Below, one piece after another: positions 48,391 through 61,037 of a stretch of 64,000 nt of DNA. A program made the translations under genes and the position numbers. This stretch comes from Allodiplogaster sudhausi (taxonomy: Eukaryota > Nematoda > Chromadorea > Rhabditida > Diplogasteridae). The notes below the pieces were generated by a model. That model did not search any database. It saw only the letters and a program-made list of their open reading frames with translations, and had not been told where the DNA came from. The DNA is taken from contig CALZFC010000253.1 of assembly GCA_945643635.1 (NCBI GenBank), forward strand, positions 195,001 through 259,000. The letters run 5' to 3'. Each line of letters opens with the position of its first letter. Within the stretch, counting starts at the first letter, position 1.

Positions 48391-48706
48391 CGAAAAAAAA
48401 TTTCATTTCATAATTGGTGCTCGAATGTTGCCTGAATTGGATACTGAACTACATCATTAAAAAATGGTAGCCAAGCGGTAGCTTTCGGTAACAAAAAAAA
48501 AACAACAACAAAAAACAACGGACTGAACAACTGAATGAAATCGCCGGTATTCAAGCTCTTTGTCTTCGTTAGAAAAACAAGTCAATCGGAGAATCAGCAA
48601 TAAACGACTAAATTAAACATTCTGATCACAAATAGATACGCCTATCCTCATCATAGCCATAAAAAAGTATTCCTGAAAAACCTAAGCCAGACAATGTAGT
48701 CTACTA

Positions 48707-48895
48707 CTAATCGGCATCTGAGGGAATATTGACGTTCTTGGTGAGATCATCGAAAGCGAGTTTGTCAGTGTACGCCCTCCGGTCAAGAGAGACGAGGAGG
48801 GGATTGCCATGCACGAACAACGTGGCCAGGGGGATCCATATCTTCTTCATCTCTGGGGCAATCTCAAAGTGATTGCGCGTCAGGGAGAGAAAGAG

Positions 48896-48939
<44 letters not shown>

Positions 48940-49430
48940 AGAGAGAGAACAAGCACGAGAGAGAAAAGATAAAATAAAATGAATAAGATATCAGAGTAGA
49001 GGAAGGAAGATAATAGTAAGACGGCGATGTGAAAGGCAGAAGAAAATGAATTCTCTGTAAACGAACAGCTGCATCGACGACATCAGTGGCTCGGAAGCGG
49101 AGAGCACGTTTCTGGATGAGGAAGTTGTAGTGGACCGAGGTGAATATCTACAAATTACAAATAGCTCATCAGGTACTTGGACCAAAAATATATAATAAAA
49201 TTACTCTGGGTTCGGATAAAGTAAATAGAGAGATGAGAAAGCTATAGATTGGAAATAACATTGCTGCAAGAAAAACGGAGATTAACACAAGCCAGCAACA
49301 GAAAATATGAAGAGAGGGAGAAAGAGAGGGAAGAGAGAGAGAGAGAGAGAGATGTGAGAGAAGAGAAGAGAAGAGAAGAGAAGAGAAGAGAAGAGAAGAG
49401 AAGAGAAGAGAAGAGAAGAGAAGAGAAGAG

Positions 49431-49471
<41 letters not shown>

Positions 49472-49587
49472 GAGAAAAGAGAAGAGAAGAGAAGAGAAGA
49501 GAAGAGAAGAGAAGAGAAGAGAAGAGAAGAGAAGAGAAGAGAAGAGAAGAGAAGAAAAGAGAAGAGAAGAGAAGAGAAGAGAAGAGA

Positions 49588-49634
<47 letters not shown>

Positions 49635-50677
49635 GAAAGGGCTGATGAAATTAACCTTCTCTTTATCGTTATAGTAGATATCAACCGGGAAGCGCTTGGT
49701 CAGGAAGTGCAGAAGGAGAGGAGTGAAGGAGAGCAGAGCGAGGCCGGAATTCGCAACAATCGCAAAGGCCATCATCGATGGGCTGTGACCATTCAATCAA
49801 CTCATCTTTTATTTCGACACTAATTAAAAAAAAACTAAGGAAGAAAAATAGAAGCAAAATGTTTAATTGATTCGACTGTTAGATAGGTGAATCTTTCAAG
49901 AAATAATAGAACGAAAAAAAACATTTATGCAAAAGTGAATAAAGAACAGACCGTTCTGCAGCAGCTTCCCAGAGATAACTGGAGACCACAGGAATCATTG
50001 CGAAGCCAGCCAGTGATGAGGAGAGAGATAAGATCTGAAATTTCAATTCCCTTGGCTCGTACAGATCATTTATCGAAACTTAAGTTGGTTTCTCTTTTAT
50101 GGAAAATTCAATTCTATCGATAAATGATTTTGAGCTATGCAGATTTACCGAGGAGATGCAGAAAAGGTGCGTGTCGCGGAAAATACCGTATTTGGTGTGC
50201 ATGGTCCCAACATGAAAAGTACAGTATACCTTGGCGCCGAGCACTCCCTGTGCGACGAGTTCATGCGGCGTCTTGGTCGACCCAGGCGGGAGGTGCTTGC
50301 GAGTGAGTAGAATGGAGTGACCGAGTTGTTCGGAGGACAGCGAGGACAGAGGAACAAAGCGCTTATTTGATGCATTTTCGGTCGAGACGTGCCTGACGAA
50401 TACGGAATGAAATAATATAATTAGTAGAAGGATCAAGAATATATTTGGATCAACGAATATACATTTTTCATTTTAATATTTACTTTACATTCACCAATGA
50501 TCAAATCGAGTGATTAAGAGCGACCGTTCCTTTCTTTATAATTTTCTTACTGAAGTGGTGAAAAGGGGTAAAGAAAAACCTCGCTATCAGAAGCAAGGGA
50601 GGTCTGGAGATGCATCTTGCCTTGACAAGGCATTGTGCTGCAGGAAACATTGCAAGTCGAGAAGATTGTGGAATCAT
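48707..50677 (-). CDS. TMEM70: TMEM70-like mitochondrial inner membrane protein
   Basis: TMEM70 is an inner-membrane factor needed for assembly of ATP synthase (and complex I). The start ATG is at 50677; exon 1 (50580-50677) reads MIPQSSRLAMFPAAQCLVKA with Arg and no acid, a typical mitochondrial presequence. The next exon (about 50232-50394) holds ELVAQGVLGAKVY-type sequence. Two membrane helices follow: LSLSSSLAGFAMIPVVSSYL (near 50000) and MMAFAIVANSGLALLSFTP (near 49760). After the second comes the family signature TPLLLHFLTKRFPVDIYY (human TPLLLHLITKGYVIRLYH as remembered), then FTSVHYNFLIQKRALRF (about 49050-49148; human KAITYNAMLAE), NHFEIAPE and TLFVHGNPLLVSLDRRAY (human TTFYAKTKSLLVNP). 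It ends NVNIPSDAD at 48707. A complex purine microsatellite fills one intron. Confidence 0.87.
49320..49632. repeat. Alternating (GA)n / (AAGAG)n compound microsatellite in a TMEM70 intron
   Basis: Five blocks in the order (GA)n, pentamer, (GA)n, pentamer, (GA)n: GA at about 49333-49352, AAGAG repeats 49359-49432, GA 49434-49468, AAGAG repeats 49478-49594, GA 49595-49632. There are single-base variants (aaaag) inside the second pentamer block. The intron lies between the exons ending YYNDKEK and starting IFTSVHYN. Confidence 0.95.
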
Positions 50678-51424
50678 TCCAGCCGCGCTCCCTGTCTAAC
50701 ACTTGACTTAAAGAGTATCCTATAGAGATACATTTTCATGTACGTACATTCCATGTCTGTTTAACTACTACCAGTGGTAGTGTATGGTAGTGTAAACAAC
50801 CTCGGCTTGGCTTATCGTCAGAAATGTAGCTTGTTTTCTTTAACCGGGCATACAGATGCCACGGAATCTCGAGATAGTCTTCGTAGCAAGAAACAATTAG
50901 AATTTAACAAGTCGAAGACTTCAAGGTCAAGTTCCGTAACACAAAGTTTATTGTCATTGGCTCATAGGCTAAATACCCGCAAAGCAGGGGAATGTATACA
51001 ATGCCCCAAGTCATTGGTGAATCCATAAGTGTTGCTGTGCAATCTAAAATATTCTCTGAAGCATATCCAAGTGGCAAGAATAAAACTAATCTAAAAAATG
51101 GACCTACCGTAATCTTCAAATAGTTCAAATCGCGTACCGAAGAATGAATGTACAACAGCAGTCTTTAACACATAAAGCTAACTAGCAACGTACACCAGAA
51201 TATCAAAAAGGGAAAGATCTGAGATCAACAAAGCACCAACAAAATAATGTTAATATGTATCCAAGTTCACGTGAGACGATATAACTAACGATAAGTTGAC
51301 AAGATTGAGAAAACCCGCTGATAAAAACACATTTAGTTTATGAAGATTGAAAAAGAGCATTAACTGCTCTTACAAATAAAATGACTATAATTCAAGTTGC
51401 AGGAAACGATAACGGAAAGACGTG
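50678..51424. other. Spacer between TMEM70 start and HS6ST stop
   Basis: About 0.75 kb of unique sequence, presumably the TMEM70 promoter and HS6ST 3' UTR. No coding block or repeat was seen. Confidence 0.6.
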
Positions 51425-52457
51425 CTAGCTGTACTTGTCCTCGTCGTCCGATGCGCTATCTTCATTCTCTGCTTCGTTATCATTATATCCGCCTTCCTCT
51501 TGATAGGCCTCTTTTCCGACCAAGATGAGATCCTTCTTCTGCGGAGCCGAGAATACGTCCTGCAACCTTTTGATTATTAGAATATAAATGTACGAATCCA
51601 TATAGCGTTATGAATCAACCCACGCCATATTAACATCAGCAGATTTCCTAAATAACAGAGCCAATGTTTGCTTCCGACATTACAAAATGGCACAATAGTA
51701 TTTTATAAAAAATAGATAAATAAAATCTTCCGAAAACCTGTTGAGCGTCTCGCTCATCCTCTCGCAAACTCTTCATTCGTTCATTGAAGAGCTCCACAGC
51801 ATACTCGTACAGTTGGAGATCAAGCGTATTTGCCTGTAAATATGAATGCGCTGAAATTTAAAAAAAGAGCAACTAAATCGTGGAAAAATACATTGCTAAC
51901 AAAATTTCAGGATAATCCGAAAAATAATAGACCTCTCGAATCGCTTGCATCATTTCTGGTGTAATGACCGTGTCGTTCGATTTGCTCTTACTCCAGCTTG
52001 ACAAGTCGCCCGAAAACCTTCAAATGAACTAGTAAATTCCTCACAATTATCACACCGCGGCAAAAATTAAATTATAAATTAAATGAATAATAATAGAGAA
52101 TAACAGCCATTTGATTCGAGAATTAGATGCAACTTACAATCAGAACTCCCTTGCTTATGAAGGCGCATTCAGGAAAGAAAGCTTAGTACCAGAGGAAAGC
52201 CCAATGGTTCCAGAATAGAAATACCGTACCTGAGACCGAAGAGGCGCTCGAACATCCATTGACTATCGGCCATCCGTTCCTTCAGGCCGTAGAAGGCCAG
52301 GTTTCGTAGATTCGCCTTGGCGCTCTCCAGGAGAATGCGACTTCTGTAACAATCAAAATAGCAACGAGTATCATAACAATAAGATAGAGATAGATGGGAT
52401 TAAAGAGATACACTGAGAGAGACATAGATAGAGATACACAGAGAAAGAGGGTCAGAG

Positions 52458-52496
<39 letters not shown>

Positions 52497-54767
52497 TGAG
52501 AAAGAAGGAAAAATAAAACAAGATAAAAGGGAAAAAAAGTGAAAGCGGAACCTCACCTCACAGCCGGATCCATCTTGTCCTTTGCATAGCAGTTTACCAG
52601 TGTCAGATCAGCGAGCATTCGCGTTTGTCTGAAGCAAAAAATAGCATGGCTTCCTTATGTCTTACAGTCTAATAACTTTCTTGAATAACAAAAACAGCAT
52701 GTCTTCGTAGTGAGAGAGTGGCTGTCATTACATGTGAAAAAATAAAATGCGCTTAATTGAAGTACCTGTTGAATGCCAAGTTGTAGGGACATGCTAGAAA
52801 CTCGTCAAGTGTCACGCCATCCCAACTGAAAGTTGAATTTGTATTAATAAAAATGTATGTAACAAAATTAGCTTCGGGAAACAAGCTTGTCGGCATTAAA
52901 TTGTCGTTAACACTTTCTGTCATAAAACGCGAGATCACATCTTTCAACATACTACAATCATCTTTAAATGTTACCCAATACGCGGATCAAAGCAGAGTGG
53001 AAGCTCTTCTGGAGTCGGAGGTCGGCCATTGCAAACGTGTCTAGAACAAACATTATATTTTTGGCTAAATAAAACTAGCAGAATGATGAGAAAAGACACC
53101 AACAATTTATAAGAAGAGAGAAAATATTTGTGAAATTTGATGAAAATCCATAAATATAAATAAATATGTTGAAAATAATAAAAGCATTTATCTTTGGGGA
53201 ACAAGCGGGAAAGATCACCTAGAGGCTATCCAAGTGGCCCCTCTGCTAACATGGCGAAACTCGGAGATGAAACGAGTGATTGGATCTCTCAGGAAAGAAG
53301 TGTAGAAGTATCGACGACGCGAATGCTGGCCTGGATATGATTAAATATAACTAATAAAGTAAGCACAGTAAACTAAGTGATGAAACTAAATAATACAATA
53401 CATTTTAGCTTAACTTTAACAAAATCATTAACGAAAATTGAAAAAGGTATCTAACAGCTGAAAAAATATATGTATTTAATTTGTAAAATAGTATTTAAGT
53501 TTACCTTCCTTCTTGTCGAGTACGGTATCCACGCATCCCGACACGAATAGCTCGGTGTAGTCAGCATGCAAGCCACACACCCAACCGGTGGAGTAGCGAG
53601 AGAACAGCCAAATCTACAAGGCGCACAATTTCATGTATCAGAAGTGGTTATATTTGAAGGATGAGGCTAAGATGACTCCAATTTAAAGCTAAGAAAAAGA
53701 CTTGATGCCCACCTCATTAGATGTTCCTTGTCTCCTGCAAGTGCATCGCTTCTTCATTCTAGTGCAAGCACAAGGAAGAGGAACGTCGAGACGACGGACA
53801 AGGAATTTTTCGAAAGACGTTCCTTCAATTTAGATTCATTCAAAACCGTTAAAAAAACCCATATCGGTAGCGCAATGATTAATATGCGCAAGCAGTGTTT
53901 AGAGGATCGCTTTAAAAAGTGGCATAGGAGGAATTCGCTTTTGAAATTAGAGATGTAAAAAAACTGTTTGGTAAAACTACAAGTAATAAGAAAACAATAG
54001 TCTAATGAAATCTTAAGAAAAGGCCACAATAAGAACATAAAAACAAGGCCATTTTCCCCCCTAACTGACCGGCAGTTTTCTGAATGTGCACAAAGACGAT
54101 GACATCCTTGCCAGTCATGTTGAATCTGAATCTTTTATATTTCAAGTGCGGAAAATCAGAGATCAAGTATTTAAATAAATAAATAGATGATACATCAATT
54201 ATTAAATGAATTCCCTGGTGCATGAAAATAAACAGTAAACAGCAAGAAGATAAGAATGAGGAAACAACTGCAAACCTATTCTTCGGATCAGCTGAAATAC
54301 TGGAGAATGAGTTGGCCCATCTGGCATAGTAACTCGGCTTGAAATCAGCTGTTAGGCTGTTACGGAAAGCGAATGTTCGCATCTCGTCCAGTGAATACCT
54401 AAGTATCAGTTAGTTTTCAAATTGTAATTTCAGAAACTTTTTTACCATTTCAAAATCAAAATCTTAACGAAGAAGAGAGTCAAATAAAACACTTTGATTT
54501 TAATGTTCAATTAATTATTGAATGTCTGCTAACAAAAGTGAATTAACGAAAAGCAATAGTCAAGGATATATAATGAACCTCGAAGGCGTTGCCTGCTCCC
54601 GGAGTACGGTAGGGCCTTCTCCACTTTGCGTGGCGAGACCCGCGTAGAAAAGAGCGGCAGCTGCAAGGAAGCACGCGAGCAGCGGAAGGAAACGACGACG
54701 GAGTAGTGACCATGTCTGAGAAGGGCTTCTATTAGTACCCCTTCAGTTAGGGAGAGAGAGAGAGAAT

Positions 54768-54815
<48 letters not shown>

Positions 54816-54862
54816 AGAGGAAGAGAGAGGGAGAGGAAGAGGAAGAGAGAGGGAGAGGAAGA

Positions 54863-54915
<53 letters not shown>

Positions 54916-55010
54916 CGTGATACCTGAACCCTTCTCCACCCGAGGCATGTCCCTCCACCTGCCCCTCCGCTGCACTCATCGAGTTGCAGAAGTGGCTGTC
55001 GGGAGGCCAT
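51425..55010 (-). CDS. HS6ST: Heparan sulfate 6-O-sulfotransferase
   Basis: Golgi type II membrane enzyme that moves sulfate from PAPS to the 6-O position of glucosamine in heparan sulfate. Start ATG 55010 (MASRQPLLQLDEC). A signal anchor follows: basic LLRRR then FLPLLACFLAAAALFYAGLA (near 54660). Catalytic motifs in order: VIVFVHIQKTA|GTSFEKFLVRRL, the 5'-PAPS loop (about 54075-54110 spliced to 53810-53830; human HVQKTGGTTFGRHL), CTCRR, WLFSRYSTGWVCGLHADYTE (near 53580; human WLFSRFSTGWSCGLHADWTE), FLRDPITRFISEFRHVSRGA, the 3'-phosphate site (near 53270), CNGRPPTPEELPLC, FLACPYNLAFNR, TRMLADLTLVNCY, SAKANLRNLAFYGL, QWMFERLFGLR and LDLQLYEYAVELFNER. About 13 exons and roughly 430 residues, near the family norm. 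The P-loop has KTAG rather than KTGG. The C-terminus is a very acidic tail (NDNEAENEDSASDDEDKYS) that I do not recall in vertebrate members. A CAG acceptor lies one base before the ATG. Confidence 0.95.
54748..54914. repeat. GA/GGAAGA microsatellite in HS6ST intron 1
   Basis: (GA)n flanks a middle part of GGAAGAGGAAGAGAGAGG repeats. It lies within about 20 bases of the first-exon donor of HS6ST, so the pre-mRNA has a long CU tract at the beginning of the intron. Confidence 0.92.
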
Positions 55011-55595
55011 TCTGCAAGTGACCACTCGCTTAGTTATTCATGGTTATGACCCAGATGACTACGTCTCTTGTTATTGCAACTCATAATGAAATGAAAATAA
55101 CCTCCTCACTCCTCGCATGTTTCACTATACAACTGCCATGATGCTGATGAGATGAGAGGAGAGTTTGAGAAGAGGCTACTACTTTCAACTTCCCCTCTGC
55201 ATCTCTCCCTCCTTTAATTCGCGTTTTCTATCTCTACCTCTCTCTACTTCTCTCTCTTTTCATTCCATCTAATCCGCCAAGCCTCTCTCAACTCTTCATG
55301 TCATGTTTTGACCACTTTCTCCCCCTCCCCCCTCTTTCTATCAGTATCCACCGGTAGTCGTCACTAATGATGCAAATACTTCCCTCAATCTATCGTCCTC
55401 GTCTCTCTCTCAATACTGCTGACCAACTGAAGTGCTTCTCCCTCCCCTCCCCTGTCCACGTATCCGCAGCTTCTCCTGTGTCCCGTTCATTAGTGGCCGG
55501 CCGCGCCGTAAATGGTTCGCCGGCCGACAAGGAAATGGGCTTAGGAGCAGCGTTTCCTTTCTCGACGATAATCCCAATCTCTGTTTCCTTTCCTC

Positions 55596-55630
<35 letters not shown>

Positions 55631-55857
55631 CTATCCTATCTCTCTTTTTCTTTCTCTCTCCCCCTCTCTCTGTCCATCTCTCCCTTTCAACCTCAATCTT
55701 TTCAGTCTTCTCCACTTTGCCTTTCTTAATCTGTACGTTTCTTCTTCTTTTCCCACATAAATAATAGATGCATTTGGCAAGCAAGGTCCCTGCATAATTC
55801 GCTTTCACAATACTAAATAGTTTAACAGATACAATAAAAATAATAAGAAATACAAAC

Positions 55858-55943
55858 CTGAAGATATTTCTCTTTCGTCCTCTTCCAGTGGAATGGAAGA
55901 GAGCTCATCGAGGAAGTTCGTTCATTCGAAAGCAAAGATTTTT
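55858..55943 (-). other. Possible 5' UTR exon upstream of HS6ST
   Basis: An 86-base stretch bounded by a good acceptor (CCTTTTTTGCAG) and donor (CAG|GTTTGT), about 850 bases 5' of the HS6ST start. HS6ST exon sequence begins with an acceptor CAG one base before its ATG, so this could be its 5' UTR exon. It contains a small upstream ATG frame (MSSLPFHWKRTKEKYLQ) that would end shortly after the junction. It may instead belong to an unseen gene. Confidence 0.4.
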
Positions 55944-56598
55944 CTGCAAAAAAGGATAAACAATGAGAATTATTCAGGAATAAACATTTTCTTCTGGAAT
56001 TCACGAAGCCACCCGATCAAAGCTTTCTAACTGTCCCCCAAAAGGAATCTCTTGCAAATGAATACTCTCTACATTTCTCAAAGGAAGTGGAAGAAAGGAG
56101 CCAGAAGAAGTATGACATTTCGGAGGGAAAGGCCTGCCCCATAGAATGCCTTTAATCCAAGGCTTCTGAAAATGGGAGGAGAAACGCGAGTGGCAGGCTT
56201 CACTTTGCTCTCTTTGCTGGTGCCTACGGAACGCGTAATGTTACAGCGAAACACTGGTCTGGAAGGAAAAGCTGGCGACGAAGGAAGAGTGGAAGAAGGG
56301 AACAGACAAGTTCGAGAAATCAGGGGCCAGAGAGGTCAGACATCTCTCTCGCCCCTGGTTCTGGAGAGACTGGACTCTGGCCAGACAATGAGAGGGGGGG
56401 GGGGGAGAGAACTGATACTAGATTGTACCGGCTCCTCAAGGCTACACTGGAAACTAAGCTGTAAGCTGGTTGATAAAGCCTCGTAGGGATCATAAATATG
56501 ACGGTAGGATGGCCGATCCTTTCTATCGCGTACACATAAACAGAGGGATCGGTCACCTTTCCAATGTGATGACAGAGATAAATAGACAGGCAGAAGAG

Positions 56599-56632
<34 letters not shown>

Positions 56633-57754
56633 GAAAGCTAGCTACATCTGCTCCGTTTGTGCCTCGTCTCGGATGGATAAGCAAATAGCTGGGGATGTAA
56701 GATCAAAGGGCCGAAAGCCGACTTGGAGTGATGGGCAGGGAAAGGGAGAGGGAGTGGTGATTGGGGAGGGGGAGGGGAGGAGAGCAAGGGCAGACCCAAC
56801 GGAGGTGCAATCAGAACACGGCTAATGTTACAAGGGGCAACAAAGTGTGAGTTCTCGCAACAATGCTTACACAGCACGATAAGTTTAAATTCCTTAAAAC
56901 ATTCCCAACCAGGTTATATAAAATCTCTCCTCGTGATGAAAGAGTGACTACATTTTGTCAACCGAAGAAAATAATGTTCGACTCGGTAGTCGAGTGTGCA
57001 TGTTGCAATTTCCACCCTGGAACACTGTAAGCTGACTCAGAAGGGGTGAGAAGAGGGAAGGGCCAAGGGATGCATCAATGTCTGCTCTCTCTCTCTATCA
57101 CTGCTTCCATCTAGACAGGGCCGTCAATTCTCCGCTCTAGCGAACACTAAATTAAATGAGGCGAACGCGCAGTTACGAATTTTTTCCCGAAGGCGGCTAA
57201 GGCACTCTTGCCAGATTCTTCTTTTTCATACTGGTAGAAACAAGTCGGACGGGAGGATGGCAGGCCTGTTTACTGTTATGGGGGGGGGGGAACTAGGATG
57301 AAATCCTTCAATTACTTTCAGAGAAAAGGCTAAAAGCGGCGGTTAGATTGATGGAATTAAGGGGTGAGGCAGGAGAGTCGGAGAGGACACCACGAGCAGG
57401 GGTGAGGGCGAGATAGAAATGAATGGCCTTTCCACTGAAATGGCACCTACCACGCATGACATGGGAACGATACAAAGAAGATTGAATACTTCTGCAAGTG
57501 GGGAAATGAGGAAATCGAAGGAGAGAGGAGAGAGAAACAGAGAGAAATCAGACTAAAGAATGAACGGAGAGATTGAAAAAGAATCACAGTGGTAGCAATG
57601 CTGATGATGAATTAAATTAATTAGAAGGGCGTCTCTTAAAGCAACTTCTTCACAATATTTGACAGTTCATATGCAATCAGTTCTCCACGATAACTCGTAA
57701 AGAAATAGTTTGTTATAACCAACGCCCGTTGATTTCTCACTCTCGGTGTGCGTT

Positions 57755-57789
<35 letters not shown>

Positions 57790-58286
57790 GTCTCTCTCTC
57801 TCTCGCAATGCATATCTAGGTGTAGCAAAAGTATGGTAAGTGCGGGTGCCCTTCGTGAAGGCCACTTTGGAGTGAAGACAAGGAAAGGCAAGCAAAGGGT
57901 CGAGATAAATAGAGGAGTGACAGGAACATCCGAATGGGCCGGGAGGGCAAGCGAGGACGACGAGATGTGTGAAAATGTTGATCGAGAGAGAGAGAGGGAG
58001 AGAGAGAGAACAGGAGAATGGGAGGGAGAGGGATAAATAGTAGACAACTAGAGACAGGCAGACAACGAAGTGTAAGAGATAGGCAGTGTGGATTGAAGAA
58101 GAACAATAGGAACAATGCAAATAATGAAAACATCTCAGGGTTGGGGTGTCTTAAAAAGGAGGGAATGTGGATGACATGCACAGATGGTTCAAGACATGAA
58201 GATGATATGGGGGCCATGGATGGAGACAACCACATCCAGGCTGAAAGACCATCCTCGCCTTTTCACTCTCAATTCTTTATCTCTCG

Positions 58287-58318
<32 letters not shown>

Positions 58319-58501
58319 TTCTTCCTCTTCCCTCAATCGCCCTCCTTTTGTTAATTCTCTTTTTTGTCTTTCACCCCTCCCTTTCCCTTCTCACGCGTTC
58401 TTCTTCCAGCCTTCCCAAGAGGCTGGTAGAGTCAAGAAAGTCGAAAAGAGCTGAGCAGTTGTGGGACACGGTGCTCATAAAATGGCCATATGGCCTGTGG
58501 C

Positions 58502-58549
<48 letters not shown>

Positions 58550-58621
58550 CGTGAAGTGAGTGTGTGAGAAGCAAAGAGTGCTTGTCTTAAAGCCGAAGAA
58601 GGAACGAGAATGGAAAAAAAG

Positions 58622-58664
<43 letters not shown>

Positions 58665-58701
58665 AATAGTAAGAGAGCGCGGAAAAGTGAGAGAAAGAAA
58701 G

Positions 58702-58740
<39 letters not shown>
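58502..58740. repeat. Three GA microsatellites in a row
   Basis: (GA)n at 58502-58552, 58626-58662 and 58709-58740, separated by 45-75 bases of purine-rich sequence. Confidence 0.92.
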
Positions 58741-58741
<1 letters not shown>

Positions 58742-59000
58742 AGAGATAGAGAGAACGAGTCAGTCCTCCTCTCTTCTTCAATCTTCCGTATAGGCTTGGA
58801 ACGTTTGCGTGCGCATATGCCATTAATCTGCAGGGTGACTGGCATGAAAAAAGGCTTTCATTATCTCATACTCCTCTCATGAAAAGGGCTTTTCTGATGA
58901 TTCCATATAAATAGTAGATTACATGACTACGTCAGGGAAGACGAATAATTTTTTTTGCATAGGATTAAATAAAACCTATTAAAAAGCCGATTCAATTTCA

Positions 59001-59008
<8 letters not shown>

Positions 59009-59062
<54 letters not shown>
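59009..59062. repeat. (AT)27 microsatellite
   Basis: A 54-base uninterrupted AT repeat, preceded by tatatttt. It is the only long AT dinucleotide array in a window dominated by GA/CT. Confidence 0.97.
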
Positions 59063-59065
<3 letters not shown>

Positions 59066-59504
59066 TATTCAAGCCTCAAATTCGGCTCTAAAACGTCTGG
59101 GAGAGTAGCGACACTGCCCAAACGGACTCGAAAACGAAAAAGGCCAAGCAGCAAATTCAATGTTTTCTAACAATAAAAAAATTTCACAGAATACTCCCCC
59201 CCCCCCCAAGGTAGAACAGCAAAATGAAACAGTTGACATGCAATCAGCGTCCAGAAGCTAGGCATACGAAGTTGCGATATCCTTATTCTCTCTGTCTCTC
59301 TCTTCTCTGTCTCTCTCTTCTCTGTCTCTCTCTTCTCTCTCTCTGTCCAATTTATGCGCAACCTTTCATGACTTTCCACACAGCCTTTCATTCCACATAT
59401 GTCTCGTCTCATTAATCTCCACAGCGAATGGCCTGAGAATTGTGAGAGTTGCGAGAGAAGAGCAAAGATAGGAGAAGAGCAGCATAAAATAGTAGAGGCA
59501 GAGA

Positions 59505-59548
<44 letters not shown>

Positions 59549-60430
59549 GACTCGAAAACGGTTAGCTCGTATCTATATCAAGGCAGCCACACGCTGCGCA
59601 AGATGCTGGCGAGACTGGCCTTTCCCACCGCGACTAGTAAAGAAGGCCTTGCAAGCATAAGCTCTCTCCTCTCATCTCTGAGTCCTAGCTTCTCTTCTCT
59701 TCTCTCCACGCGGCCGCGACAAAGGGTTTGTGCCATGCTTAAATGCCCTCGGGACGCTTCCGGAACAGTGAATTGTGGGCTGCAAAACGGAGAGAGAAAT
59801 GGTCCCCGGCATCTCATATAAATCGTATTCATTTACGACCAACGTAAGATTCGTGTCTGAAGCAGCCGAGGCGATATAAGAATAGGAGAGATAATACAGT
59901 AATAGTTCCACTTGAAATTGAAAAGCCGAGTTTTCCAACTAAATTTAGATTAAGGACTTAACCTATCAATCAGGACTAGTCATTTCCTGCTTTGATGACT
60001 TCCTATCAATCAAGATTACAGGCCTCTTTTTTAAACATTTCTTTTCGCTCGTCCCAATGCAGCCATACCAATCATGTGTATCTGTTCGAAGCTCGCCGCG
60101 CTCTGCATGCCCTTCTCTCTCTCTCTCTCTCTATCTCTCTCTTTCGTCCCTCTTCTCATCCACCCTCCCGCTCTCTCCCTAATCTCCTTACATCCATCGC
60201 TTCCTTATTCTTCCCGTCCAGTCCGATTCGACCCACCGATCACATTAATCGCCCGGATCCCAGATTGCATGTCACCGTCCCGTTCTCTCTTTCTAATCCC
60301 CTCTCTTTCCCTCGCACTCTCTTTCCTTTCACAAAAAGACAAATGCAAAATGGCATCGCATGAGATCGCACCCAGGTCACAGAGTCTCATGCACGCGCAA
60401 GAAAGAGAAAAAGGGGGCTAGGGAGTGGAG

Positions 60431-60432
60431 AG

Positions 60433-60502
<70 letters not shown>
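60431..60502. repeat. GA microsatellite
   Basis: About 70 bases of (GA)n, pure apart from ACAGAAA near its left end; among the longest pure GA arrays in the window. Confidence 0.95.
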
Positions 60503-60505
<3 letters not shown>

Positions 60506-61037
60506 AGCCAGGTCTAGAAAGAACAACCAACGCCACAACTGCCATAAACCATGTAAGTGGAGGGATGCATCTGCTATGGAGAATCGCCGTTATACAACAA
60601 CTAATTACGGGGTGACTGGGGGATAAGAAAACGAGGAAAACAACTTGACACCACAACTCTCTCTCACTTTCCTTCTACGCAACACGGAATCAATGATAGC
60701 TCATGCGCAGGTGGATCTGGCATACCACGACAGGAATTGAGATCAAGCAATTATTCCTGGAATTACAACCATTTATTCCGTTCAAGGGAAGCAAGGAAGG
60801 TAATGTCAACAACGAAAGCCGGGAAACAAGCAAAATCAACAAATGATCGGGTGAGCTAACAGTGAACAAGTGTATCTCAGCGGCACAAGGAAAACGGTAT
60901 CTCACTGTCACAAAGCATCAGTAGTTGGCATCGAGGGAATTCAAATAATTTACAAGTAAATTAAAAAAAGATTTCTATAGTTAGACCCGTGAATACTTGT
61001 TTAGGAACCAAAAAGCACTTTACCGTACTCAGAGCGT

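Larger units (their letters stand above)
55944..61037. other. Gene-poor repeat-rich block between HS6ST and the methyltransferase
   Basis: No supportable gene. It contains (GA)n/(CT)n at 56598-56630, 57756-57803, 57985-58008, 58264-58325, 58502-58552, 58626-58662, 58709-58740, 59516-59544, 60117-60145 and 60431-60502, an (AT)n, and short G/C homopolymers near 56396-56405, 57280-57290 and 59198-59208. Non-repeat parts (56000-56560, 56640-57170, 58790-59270 and 59830-60110) show no phase-consistent exon set. Confidence 0.65.
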
